Positions 1 through 5,027 of a stretch of 8,569 bases of DNA are shown in pieces. Source of the DNA: CAZOZK01 sp964584245. GTDB lineage: Bacteria > Patescibacteriota > Microgenomatia > UBA1400 > PJMF01. The notes below the pieces were generated by a model that was not told the origin of the DNA, ran no database searches, and saw only the letters and a list, made by a program, of their open reading frames with translations. Within the stretch, counting starts at the first letter, position 1, and each line of letters starts with the position of its first letter. The stretch lies in contig CAZOZK010000045.1 in NCBI GenBank assembly GCA_964584245.1, forward strand, positions 1-8,569, read 5' to 3'. The position numbers and the translations under genes are program-made.

Positions 1-123
1 AGCTGGATCTAAGGTTGGGTTCGCCACTGCATTCATGACAGAATCATCGGCTGGATCAATAACTGGATTTGTATCGTTTGTAGTCGTAGGATTAGTAGTG
101 GTGGTATCATCAGTAAAGAACAT
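1..123 (-). CDS. Partial Thr/Asp/Pro-rich protein, N-terminal 41 residues
   Basis: An ATG at 121-123 opens a frame on the minus strand that stays open to the window edge, so only the first 41 residues are visible. They begin MFFTDDTTTTNPTTTNDTNP and continue with Asp, Pro, Ala and Asn. This is low-complexity, acidic and probably disordered sequence. There is no hydrophobic signal peptide in the visible part. The start is supported by an AAGG seven bases upstream of the ATG and by promoter-like hexamers further upstream. It is the last gene visible downstream of hpf on the same strand, 74 bases away. Function is unknown. Small Thr/Asp-rich proteins of this sort are common in Patescibacteria, but I cannot assign a family. 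The frame could be a chance ORF, but the biased composition argues for real coding. Confidence 0.5.
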   Translation of the reverse strand, partial: MFFTDDTTTTNPTTTNDTNPVIDPADDSVMNAVANPTLDPA

Positions 124-131
124 AGCTTAAC

Positions 132-159
132 CTTACACTATTTGGTGCATCCTTGACAA
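132..159 (-). promoter_or_regulatory. Putative promoter of the Thr/Asp-rich gene
   Basis: On the minus strand TTGTCA (154-159) is followed after 16 bases by TGTAAG (132-137), which ends 8 bases before the ATG. The -35 matches consensus at five of six bases, the -10 at four of six. It was found by eye. Confidence 0.3.
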
Positions 160-163
160 GGAT
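149..163. repeat. 15-bp perfect odd palindrome, possible operator
   Basis: ATCCTTG and CAAGGAT flank a single central A, giving two perfect 7-bp arms. It covers the proposed -35 (154-159) of the gene at 1-123, so an operator is the simplest reading. A one-base loop makes an RNA hairpin or terminator unlikely, and no T-run follows. Confidence 0.35.
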
Positions 164-197
164 ATCCGCAAAAGCCAGCCACCACTCAGACCTTCTC

Positions 198-530
198 TCA
201 CACTTTACCGCGCATCCTCAAAACCACTGCTTTTTGTTTTTCTTTGAGTTTTCTGACCTGACGAACTGCACGATCCGTGGCATCTACAATTGCATCATAC
301 ATATCAACCGCTTTTCTGCTCACAAACACATCCTTGCCCGCCAACTTGACGTGATATTTCACGATTGTTGCGGTTGGGTCGTTGGTTTTTCGCTTGCCAA
401 CTTGCTCGAGATACACGGTAATCTGGGATATTTTTCCCGAAAACTTGGCAATTTTTGCTGCCTGTCGTTGCACAAAATCATACAACGCTTGAGTTACAGG
501 AATTGATTTTGCCTGCACTAGTACTGTCAT
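198..530 (-). CDS. hpf: Ribosome hibernation promoting factor (HPF/RaiA family, short form)
   Basis: This 110-residue protein matches the short HPF/RaiA (YfiA) family. Such proteins bind the small-subunit decoding region of idle ribosomes and block mRNA and tRNA entry during starvation. The visible pattern is family-like: an N-terminal strand (MTVLVQAKSI), a helix (ALYDFVQRQAAKIAKF), two strands with basic residues, the conserved DMYDAIVDATDRAVRQVRK helix at about residues 76-94, and a Lys/Arg-rich tail suited to rRNA contact. The C-terminal dimerisation domain of long HPF is absent. The frame is open upstream to 605, but the ATG at 528-530 is chosen because AAAGGAG precedes it at ideal spacing and the homologous fold begins there. 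It stops with TGA. It lies 163 bases downstream of recR and has its own promoter-like sequence. Confidence 0.88.
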   Translation of the reverse strand: MTVLVQAKSIPVTQALYDFVQRQAAKIAKFSGKISQITVYLEQVGKRKTNDPTATIVKYHVKLAGKDVFVSRKAVDMYDAIVDATDRAVRQVRKLKEKQKAVVLRMRGKV

Positions 531-535
531 ACCCG

Positions 536-542
536 CTCCTTT
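536..542 (-). promoter_or_regulatory. Strong Shine-Dalgarno site that fixes the hpf start
   Basis: On the minus strand AAAGGAG ends five bases before the ATG of hpf. It is the best SD in the window and decides the start against the longer open frame. Most other genes here have weak or no SD. Confidence 0.75.
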
Positions 543-575
543 CGGTAGTTGATACGTAAAAATCCACAGTAAATA

Positions 576-605
576 ATTGTAAAAACGAAAAACGATAAAA
601 AACAA
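576..605 (-). promoter_or_regulatory. Putative hpf promoter
   Basis: On the minus strand TTGTTT (600-605) is followed after 18 bases by TACAAT (576-581), five of six matches to the -10 consensus. Transcription would start about 38 bases before the hpf ATG, leaving a leader that contains the SD. The surrounding sequence is T-rich, so chance matches are possible. Confidence 0.35.
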
Positions 606-693
606 AATCTATTGATTGAAAAAAACTCGATTTCTGGTGTATCACCTTCATGAGTAGCTACATACTAGCAAAAATGAAGCACTATTTCAATCC

Positions 694-1302
694 CTACAAC
701 TTCCTTCTACCCTCAAGTGCCCTCGAGAGTGTGACGCCGTCGGTGTACTCAATGTCGGCGCCAATCGGCAAACCGTGGCCAATTCGCGTAATCTGGATCG
801 AATCTGCACTCCTGCCCCCGCGGTGAATCAAATCACGAATGTACAAAGCCGTTGCCTCGCCCTCCATAGTTGGATTGGTCGCAATAATCAGCTCTTCCAC
901 CCCATCAAGCCTTTGAGTCAAATCCTGCACATACAACTGATCTGGACCAATGTTGTTGAGCGGTGAAATCACCCCATGCAACACATGGTAGTAGCCCTTA
1001 AATGTGCCGGAGCGCTCAATCGCAAAGACGTCGAGCGGCTGCTCAACCACACACAACATACTCGCATCTCGAGAAGAATCATCACACAATTGGCACGGAT
1101 CCTGATCCGAAACATTATGACATTTTGAGCAGAGCACTGTTTCCTGCTTGAGGGCAATTAATCGATTTGCAAAATCAGCAAGTTCTGCCTCTGGATTATG
1201 CAGGAGATAAAATACCAGGCGTTGCGCAGATTTTGGCCCGACTCCAGGCAAGCGTTCAAATTTTTCGATGAGACGAGCAATGGCTTTGGGTAGTACAGAC
1301 AT
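694..1302 (-). CDS. recR: Recombination mediator protein RecR
   Basis: RecR acts with RecO (and RecF) to load RecA onto SSB-coated single-stranded DNA during gap repair. This 202-residue protein has the full family layout and usual length. A helix-hairpin-helix (LPGVGPKSAQR, residues 18-28) is followed by a four-cysteine zinc site (C58, C61, C70, C73). A Toprim domain runs from about residue 82 to 175, with CVVEQP (E87) and ATNPTMEGEAT (E147, E149). The conserved C-terminal tail reads GHGLPIGADIEYTDGVTLSRALEGRR. The start ATG at 1302 is the family start. Upstream there is no convincing SD, and tmk ends 50 bases before, so the two may be co-transcribed. The stop is TAG. No catalytic or structural residue appears missing. 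Confidence 0.97.
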   Translation of the reverse strand: MSVLPKAIARLIEKFERLPGVGPKSAQRLVFYLLHNPEAELADFANRLIALKQETVLCSKCHNVSDQDPCQLCDDSSRDASMLCVVEQPLDVFAIERSGTFKGYYHVLHGVISPLNNIGPDQLYVQDLTQRLDGVEELIIATNPTMEGEATALYIRDLIHRGGRSADSIQITRIGHGLPIGADIEYTDGVTLSRALEGRRKL

Positions 1303-1352
1303 AATGAAATTCTTTGGTGGATTCTTTTTGCAATCCTCTAGTATTGCTCAGT

Positions 1353-2072
1353 CTACAACCCTAATGCCTTTTGTACTTGCTCCCATATATCTTTTGCCAC
1401 TTTTTCGGTGTCCTTGTTGGCATCTACAATCACCCAACGTTTTCGGTCATTCTTCTTAGCAAGTTGCAAAAATGACGCATTTACCTTTTCGTGAAAGTCT
1501 TGCGCTTCAAGATCAAGGCGGTCCATTTTATCTGTTGCAGCTCTTCGTTGCAAGCCAGTTTTCACCTTTACATCAAGTAAAATAGTTAAATTTGGATACG
1601 TATTTTTTGTAGAGATATCGTTCAATTGCTCAATCAAATCTAACCCGAATCCCCGAACCATGCCTTGGTATACCACACTACTATCTCGCGATCTATCCAT
1701 AAGCACCACTTTGCCCGCGGCCAAAGATGGCAAGACTAATTCGCGATAAATTTGCGCTCGAGCCGCCTGGAACAGCAGCACTTCGGTGGTAAATGCCATG
1801 CCGACATTTTTGGTTGAAAGCAGCACTTCGCGAATTTGCTCGCTAATCATGGTCCCACCAGGCTCGCGCAGCACCAGCACATCTTTGCCTGCTTGAGTAA
1901 GCCTCTCCCGAAGCTGGACTATTTGTGTGGTTTTACCCCCGCCTTCACCACCCTCGAAGGTGATGAGGAAGCCGGAGTGAGTTGTGTCTTGAGATTCCTT
2001 AGCCGATGCGCTAGTAGATACGCTGCTTGCTGCACCTGCTGCTGTTTTTTTTGGTTTTTGTTTTGATGTCAT
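1353..2072 (-). CDS. tmk: Thymidylate kinase with N-terminal low-complexity extension
   Basis: Thymidylate kinase phosphorylates dTMP to dTDP with ATP and completes the thymidylate route whose other enzymes lie nearby. Key motifs are the P-loop FEGGEGGGKTTQ (residues 39-50), REPGGT (69-74), the dTMP-binding DRSRDSSVVYQG (126-137), and the lid helix RRAATDKMDRLDLEAQDFHEKV (about 176-197). The usual DRY is DRS here, a variation at the third position. The protein has 239 residues, longer than the common 200-215, because about 33 Lys/Ser/Ala/Thr-rich residues precede the core. No ATG, GTG or TTG codon lies between residue 1 and the P-loop, so the extension cannot be trimmed by choosing another start. 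The MazG-like gene ends 38 bases upstream, and there is no SD. Confidence 0.95.
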   Translation of the reverse strand: MTSKQKPKKTAAGAASSVSTSASAKESQDTTHSGFLITFEGGEGGGKTTQIVQLRERLTQAGKDVLVLREPGGTMISEQIREVLLSTKNVGMAFTTEVLLFQAARAQIYRELVLPSLAAGKVVLMDRSRDSSVVYQGMVRGFGLDLIEQLNDISTKNTYPNLTILLDVKVKTGLQRRAATDKMDRLDLEAQDFHEKVNASFLQLAKKNDRKRWVIVDANKDTEKVAKDIWEQVQKALGL

Positions 2073-2079
2073 ATAGCAA

Positions 2080-2109
2080 CTTATACACTATTTGTTTGGG
2101 GATGCGCAA
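2080..2109 (-). promoter_or_regulatory. Putative tmk promoter giving a near-leaderless mRNA
   Basis: On the minus strand TTGCGC (2104-2109) and TATAAG (2080-2085) are 18 bases apart, and the -10 ends 7 bases before the tmk ATG. That places the transcript start at or one base before the ATG, consistent with the missing SD. The -35 sits just downstream of the stop codon of the preceding gene. Confidence 0.35.
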
Positions 2110-2110
2110 A

Positions 2111-2869
2111 TTATTGCAGTCGGTAGACGCCGTTAAGCTTTTCATCTGTTTTAGGAATATGGAGATTATTGACTCGTGCTACAAGATTCTCAAGAGTGTC
2201 ATTATCCCAATCATCCGCAATTGAGGCAATAGCACTGCGATCCTGTGCTGTAAGAGTTCCTCCTACTTTATCTCTCATTGCGCGCATTATTTTTTCTAAC
2301 TTAGTGTATTTTTCCGTCAGCTTAACCCTGTTAAGTATCCTACCGTTTTCATATACAGAATAAAATTCTGGGGATCTATTTGCTAAAACTTTACGAATTG
2401 TCTTTTCCATAACCAACTCAGCATTAGCACTCAAACCAGGGAAATGACGAATCATTGAAACAAATAATCTGTATACTTCTTGTCTAGTACGTTCTTGTGC
2501 ATGAGCATGCCCTTTACTTGCATCCACTTCTCCAATAGTTTGGGTCAAAACGTCCAAGAAATCCGACCTTTTTGCCACACCGTTAGCATGCCCATCAACG
2601 TGCAATATTTCATCACTCAAACCTGCAGCTATAATGTAGGACATAAAAAAGACCATAATATCCATAGCTTCATCGAGCATTTTCTCCAGAGAGAAAAGCA
2701 TGCCCACAACGTTCATGCTTTCTGCCAACTCAGCTATCTCTGCCAAAGCAAACGGGATTAAACTTTCGATACGCTCAACATCTATAAAGCCAAGCAATGA
2801 AGCCTCTTGCTTAATTGTATATACTTTTTTAAGTAGTGATGGGAGTTCTGTATTTCCTAAATATGGCAC
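2111..2869 (-). CDS. Putative MazG-like all-alpha NTP pyrophosphohydrolase
   Basis: This helical protein carries the metal-binding signature of the MazG/all-alpha NTP pyrophosphohydrolase group. With a GTG start at 2869, E44 and E47 lie in ALAEIAELAES, and twenty residues later E67 and D70 lie in LDEAMDIMVF. Family members hydrolyse (d)NTPs to NMP plus pyrophosphate. The region KTIRKVLANRSPEFY (about 156-170) may be the following substrate-side helix. About 80 further C-terminal residues are unassigned. The start is uncertain: the frame also offers TTG at 2914, which would add a Cys-rich stretch (CGCKWEC). I prefer GTG because it is the commoner codon and a promoter-like pair lies at the spacing seen at neighbouring genes. 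The location beside tmk and the DHFR-like gene suits nucleotide-pool control. The family call rests on one motif. Confidence 0.55.
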   Translation of the reverse strand: MPYLGNTELPSLLKKVYTIKQEASLLGFIDVERIESLIPFALAEIAELAESMNVVGMLFSLEKMLDEAMDIMVFFMSYIIAAGLSDEILHVDGHANGVAKRSDFLDVLTQTIGEVDASKGHAHAQERTRQEVYRLFVSMIRHFPGLSANAELVMEKTIRKVLANRSPEFYSVYENGRILNRVKLTEKYTKLEKIMRAMRDKVGGTLTAQDRSAIASIADDWDNDTLENLVARVNNLHIPKTDEKLNGVYRLQ

Positions 2870-2876
2870 GTTGATT

Positions 2877-2906
2877 TTTGTACCACTTTTACATTCCCAT
2901 TTGCAA
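2877..2906 (-). promoter_or_regulatory. Putative promoter next to the GTG start of the MazG-like gene
   Basis: On the minus strand TTGCAA (2901-2906) and TACAAA (2877-2882) are 18 bases apart, and the -10 ends 7 bases before the GTG at 2869. It matters because it favours GTG over the upstream TTG. Each hexamer matches consensus at four of six positions, so this is weak. Confidence 0.22.
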
Positions 2907-2921
2907 CCACACAAACTGCAT

Positions 2922-2945
2922 CAAAACACAAGATATTGTGTTTTG
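2922..2945. repeat. Perfect 10-bp inverted repeat upstream of the MazG-like gene
   Basis: CAAAACACAA (2922-2931) and TTGTGTTTTG (2936-2945) are perfect reverse complements separated by GATA. This is the longest perfect palindrome I found in the window. Neither strand has a T-run after it, so an intrinsic terminator is unlikely. An alternative promoter-like pair for the MazG-like gene, TTGTGA (2958-2963) and CACAAT (2935-2940) with 17 bases between, would place the -10 inside the palindrome. That would fit a repressor operator. A hairpin in the leader RNA is the other possibility. Confidence 0.55.
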
Positions 2946-3070
2946 GTCATCAACCTATCACAACATCTAGTTCTTTAATATGCTCAGGAAAATGCTGATC
3001 GATCCAACAAAAACAACCAAAATTGTACACAAAATAGCGAAATTTTTGCCAAAAAAAACACCAAAAAAAA

Positions 3071-3607
3071 TCACTTCTTCAAATACTCCAAAACAATGGT
3101 TTGGCTCGACAACTGGTGCACTTTTTGCAAATCTAAATGGACCATGCCATCTGCGCCACCAGCATTCAGCGCTTCATCACATAGCTTTACTCCCGCGCCA
3201 AATATGACAGGCTCAACAGTCAAAAAAAGTCGATCCACAACTCCAGCCGCAAGATACTGGCGATACACAGACGAACCACCGGCGACCAAGACATGTTGGT
3301 AGCCTTCATTTTGGAGCTGAGCTAAGACTTGCTGCGGCTTCGCATCAGTCGCATCAACAGTAATTACCTCTGGACTTGGATTTACAAACTCGGCTGGTTT
3401 TCGGGTCAAAATCACAAAATGCTTGCCCTTGGGATATCGAGTAAAAGTCCCAAACGTCTTGGAGCCCATAATCACCGCATCACTCTCTTTAAGTTTGCTG
3501 ATGTAAAACGCCTTGTCCTCGGGGCTGGTCCAATCAAAAGACCGGTCAAGCTCGGTGCGAGCAATATAGCCATCGATTGTTTGAGCAGCGATTAAAGTAA
3601 CTTCCAT
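3071..3607 (-). CDS. Dihydrofolate reductase-like protein (DHFR / RibD C-terminal fold)
   Basis: The 178-residue protein has the DHFR/RibD-C fold. The N-terminal VTLIAAQTIDGYIA (residues 3-16) corresponds to the first strand and loop of DHFR. In WTSPEDKAFY (26-35), Asp31 aligns with Asp27 of E. coli DHFR (PWNLPADL), the residue that assists proton transfer. AVIMGSKTF (44-52) and VLVAGGSSVYRQYL (106-119) match the two NADPH-contacting motifs. True DHFR reduces dihydrofolate to tetrahydrofolate using NADPH, and the thyA gene in this window makes dihydrofolate, which supports that role. A RibD-type reductase is the alternative, but no deaminase domain or riboflavin gene is present. The ATG at 3607 is chosen over a GTG at 3625 because it is ATG, lies at the fold start and has AAGG just upstream. 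It follows brnA by 67 bases on the same strand. Confidence 0.82.
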   Translation of the reverse strand: MEVTLIAAQTIDGYIARTELDRSFDWTSPEDKAFYISKLKESDAVIMGSKTFGTFTRYPKGKHFVILTRKPAEFVNPSPEVITVDATDAKPQQVLAQLQNEGYQHVLVAGGSSVYRQYLAAGVVDRLFLTVEPVIFGAGVKLCDEALNAGGADGMVHLDLQKVHQLSSQTIVLEYLKK

Positions 3608-3616
3608 ATGACCTTG

Positions 3617-3645
3617 ATAGTACACTGACTTGGGGAAATTTACAA
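3617..3645 (-). promoter_or_regulatory. Possible promoter of the DHFR-like gene
   Basis: On the minus strand TTGTAA (3640-3645) and TACTAT (3617-3622) are 17 bases apart, and the -10 ends 9 bases before the ATG. Both match consensus at only four of six positions. The gene could equally be read from the toxin-antitoxin operon upstream. Confidence 0.2.
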
Positions 3646-3674
3646 ATGGGTTCAGCTCTTTTAGTAATCGTAAA

Positions 3675-3986
3675 TTAGATACTCAACTCTTTTTCACCTT
3701 CAGCATACGTATGAATCAGAGCACCCAGTAATGTTTGATACGGGATTTGCTTCAACTTTGCTTTGGCCTTCAGCTTGATGAGATCGAGTTGATTAACTCG
3801 TATCGTAATCGGTTTAGAAGTATTTAAATAACTATAACGAGCGGCGGCCTCTTTTAACATCAATTTTGTCTCATTAATTTGAGGATTAACTTCATATTTT
3901 TTTGCTTCAAATGCTGTTTCTAGTGCTTGCTCTTCTTCATCTAGAATAAGAGTAGCAAATGGATCATTTTTTGGTTGTTTTTTCAT
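3675..3986 (-). CDS. brnA: BrnA/CopG-type ribbon-helix-helix antitoxin
   Basis: This 103-residue protein is the likely antitoxin of a type II pair. The C-terminal part (about 58-97) reads KPITIRVNQLDLIKLKAKAK, then KQIPYQTLLGALIHTYAEG, the strand-helix-helix pattern of BrnA/CopG-like DNA-binding antitoxins. The acidic and helical N-terminal half (DEEEQALETAFE, residues 16-27) would be the toxin-binding arm. Its first 23 bases overlap the end of the toxin gene, and an SD (GGAAAGGA) lies within the toxin coding region, so it can be translated from the same mRNA. In known BrnTA systems the toxin gene comes first and the antitoxin represses the shared promoter, which matches this order. The symbol is given by similarity and gene order; a different RHH antitoxin family remains possible. 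Confidence 0.8.
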   Translation of the reverse strand: MKKQPKNDPFATLILDEEEQALETAFEAKKYEVNPQINETKLMLKEAAARYSYLNTSKPITIRVNQLDLIKLKAKAKLKQIPYQTLLGALIHTYAEGEKELSI

Positions 3987-4269
3987 GTCTTTTCCTTTCC
4001 AAATATATTTTTGTGAATACTCTACTTGGATATACCGTCTTTAAAAAAATTTCTCTTTTCTGTTCATTGATGACATACGGCACTGCATACGCATATTGGC
4101 CAATCTGTACAATGTACACTTTCTGATTGGCTCGCTGGTTATTCGGATGAGCGATATCTGCTAATAACTTTCCTTTTTCTAATGCCATCAAAATATCTTC
4201 AAAACAAACTCCCCTAGTAACTTTTAGTAGCTGATTCTTTTCTTCATTGAATGTGATACTAAAATCCAT
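3964..4269 (-). CDS. brnT: BrnT-type ribonuclease toxin
   Basis: The 101-residue protein resembles BrnT-family toxins, which have a RelE-like fold and cleave RNA to stop translation. Recognisable parts are the opening FNEEKNQLLKVTRGVCFEDI (residues 7-26), the central HPNNQRANQKVYIVQIGQYAYAVPYV (41-66), and the ending EIFLKTVYPSRVFTKIYL (73-90) with Lys, Arg and Tyr positions typical of this family's basic face. A related DUF4258-type toxin family is the main alternative. The ATG at 4267-4269 is used; a TTG two codons upstream also opens the frame. There is no SD, and a consensus -10 ends six bases before the ATG, so its mRNA is probably leaderless. The gene overlaps the antitoxin gene by 23 bases. 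Confidence 0.78.
   Translation of the reverse strand: MDFSITFNEEKNQLLKVTRGVCFEDILMALEKGKLLADIAHPNNQRANQKVYIVQIGQYAYAVPYVINEQKREIFLKTVYPSRVFTKIYLERKRHEKTTKK
3993..4000 (-). promoter_or_regulatory. Shine-Dalgarno site of the antitoxin gene inside the toxin gene
   Basis: GGAAAGGA on the minus strand ends six bases before the antitoxin ATG at 3986. The toxin gene has no SD, so the antitoxin may be translated better than the toxin from the same transcript. Confidence 0.6.
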
Positions 4270-4275
4270 ACACAA

Positions 4276-4303
4276 ATTATATCATATGTACATGTTTTGT
4301 ACA
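4276..4303 (-). promoter_or_regulatory. Toxin-antitoxin promoter with extended consensus -10
   Basis: On the minus strand a perfect TATAAT (4276-4281) is preceded by TGA, forming the extended -10 TGNTATAAT. TGTACA (4298-4303), four of six matches, lies 16 bases further upstream. The -10 ends six bases before the toxin ATG, so transcription should start on the A of that ATG. This is the best promoter in the window. Confidence 0.7.
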
Positions 4304-4305
4304 TA
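4285..4305. promoter_or_regulatory. Inverted-repeat operator overlapping the toxin-antitoxin promoter
   Basis: TATGTACA (4285-4292) and TGTACATA (4298-4305) are perfect 8-bp arms around a five-base spacer. The repeat covers the -35 and most of the spacer of the toxin-antitoxin promoter. A ribbon-helix-helix antitoxin bound here would block RNA polymerase, the usual autoregulation in such operons. That BrnA is the binder is inferred. Confidence 0.6.
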
Positions 4306-4350
4306 CATATTTTTTCGAAAAAAATACTGGCAGAACTAAATAAATATATA

Positions 4351-4359
4351 TGTAATAAT
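4351..4359 (+). promoter_or_regulatory. Possible extended -10 of the ADP-ribosyltransferase-like gene
   Basis: TGTAATAAT fits TGN plus a five-of-six -10 hexamer (AATAAT, 4354-4359) and ends ten bases before the ATG. No good -35 is seen at normal spacing and the region is very AT-rich, so chance matches are likely. There is no SD before the ATG. Confidence 0.28.
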
Positions 4360-4369
4360 CAATCTCAAC

Positions 4370-4963
4370 ATGCCTGAACAAAGCACTCATTTCACTCCTG
4401 AAGAAACTATTAATAATGGTTTGGGAGTTTTAATCCATGAAAAAACCCTGTTTCACGGTTCTAGTGTAAAGGGAATTTCGACATTCAACAGTGCAGAAGA
4501 AGCAACAGTTGGGAATGGCCTTTACCTGACTTCCAAGCCTGAAGATGCCAGAGGATATGCAAGGAGAAGATCAAAAATTAGCGGGGAGCCAATTCTATAT
4601 GAGTCCCAAATTAAAAATATGAGATTTCTTGATTTAAGAAAAGAAAGTAACGTCGCAGAAATCTTGAAAGGCTTTCTTGAAAAATTGAAGATTATAGCTA
4701 AGAAACCAAATTTAAAATGGTATTACCTGGCATCACTAAATGGGGCTATTGAAAAAATAGAAAAAAATGAAATAGATCATATGAATCTTCGCGAAGTTAC
4801 ATCAGCTCATGGTGGACTTTTTAGTGAGTACGTACAATCACTCGGCTATGATGGACTTATTGCTTTAGAAGGTGGAGAAGGTGAAGATATTGGCAACCAC
4901 GATAGTTACCTGATTTTTGATCCACAGAAAGTTACTATAACTACTAGCCAAGCTATTTCATAA
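4370..4963 (+). CDS. Putative ADP-ribosyltransferase-fold (ART-like) protein
   Basis: The 197-residue product shows the pattern of small ART-fold domains found in toxins and phage or polymorphic-effector proteins. LFHGSS (27-32) gives the first-strand His (H29). GNGLYLTSKPEDARGYARRR (48-67) holds the second-motif Tyr (Y52) and the usual A..YA helix. EPILYESQIKNMRFLDL (73-89) forms the following strands. LGYDGLIALEGGEGED (158-173) and SYLIFDPQKVTI (179-190) resemble the C-terminal signature of ART-PolyVal-like domains. If active, it would transfer ADP-ribose from NAD+ to an unknown target; the third catalytic residue cannot be fixed, though E167 and E170 are candidates. There is no signal peptide, membrane segment or adjacent cognate antitoxin. 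It is divergent from brnT across a 100-base AT-rich gap. Whether it is a toxin, a defence effector or a phage remnant is open. Confidence 0.55.
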   Translation: MPEQSTHFTPEETINNGLGVLIHEKTLFHGSSVKGISTFNSAEEATVGNGLYLTSKPEDARGYARRRSKISGEPILYESQIKNMRFLDLRKESNVAEILKGFLEKLKIIAKKPNLKWYYLASLNGAIEKIEKNEIDHMNLREVTSAHGGLFSEYVQSLGYDGLIALEGGEGEDIGNHDSYLIFDPQKVTITTSQAIS

Positions 4964-5027
4964 AAAGTTTTTGATTTTTGTAACCTTGTACCTATTCATT
5001 TTGGCAAGAAAATATTATCTGGGTCTT

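Noticed and set aside
153..506. A plus-strand frame of 117 codons opposite hpf
   Set aside because: It lies antisense to hpf, has no SD, and its composition (many Cys, His, Phe) is typical of a shadow frame.
133..2093. An 11-base repeat (TACACTATTTG on the plus strand) upstream of both the gene at 1-123 and tmk
   Set aside because: Repeated 11-mers are expected by chance in a window of this size; the match may only reflect the similar -10 context.
2898..2921. An ATG at 2919-2921 as the start of the MazG-like gene
   Set aside because: It is in a different frame and meets a stop after ten codons.
3049..3070. Two A8 runs (T8 on the minus strand) just after the DHFR-like stop, resembling a terminator U-tract
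   Set aside because: No stable hairpin precedes the T-runs on the minus strand, so an intrinsic terminator cannot be supported.
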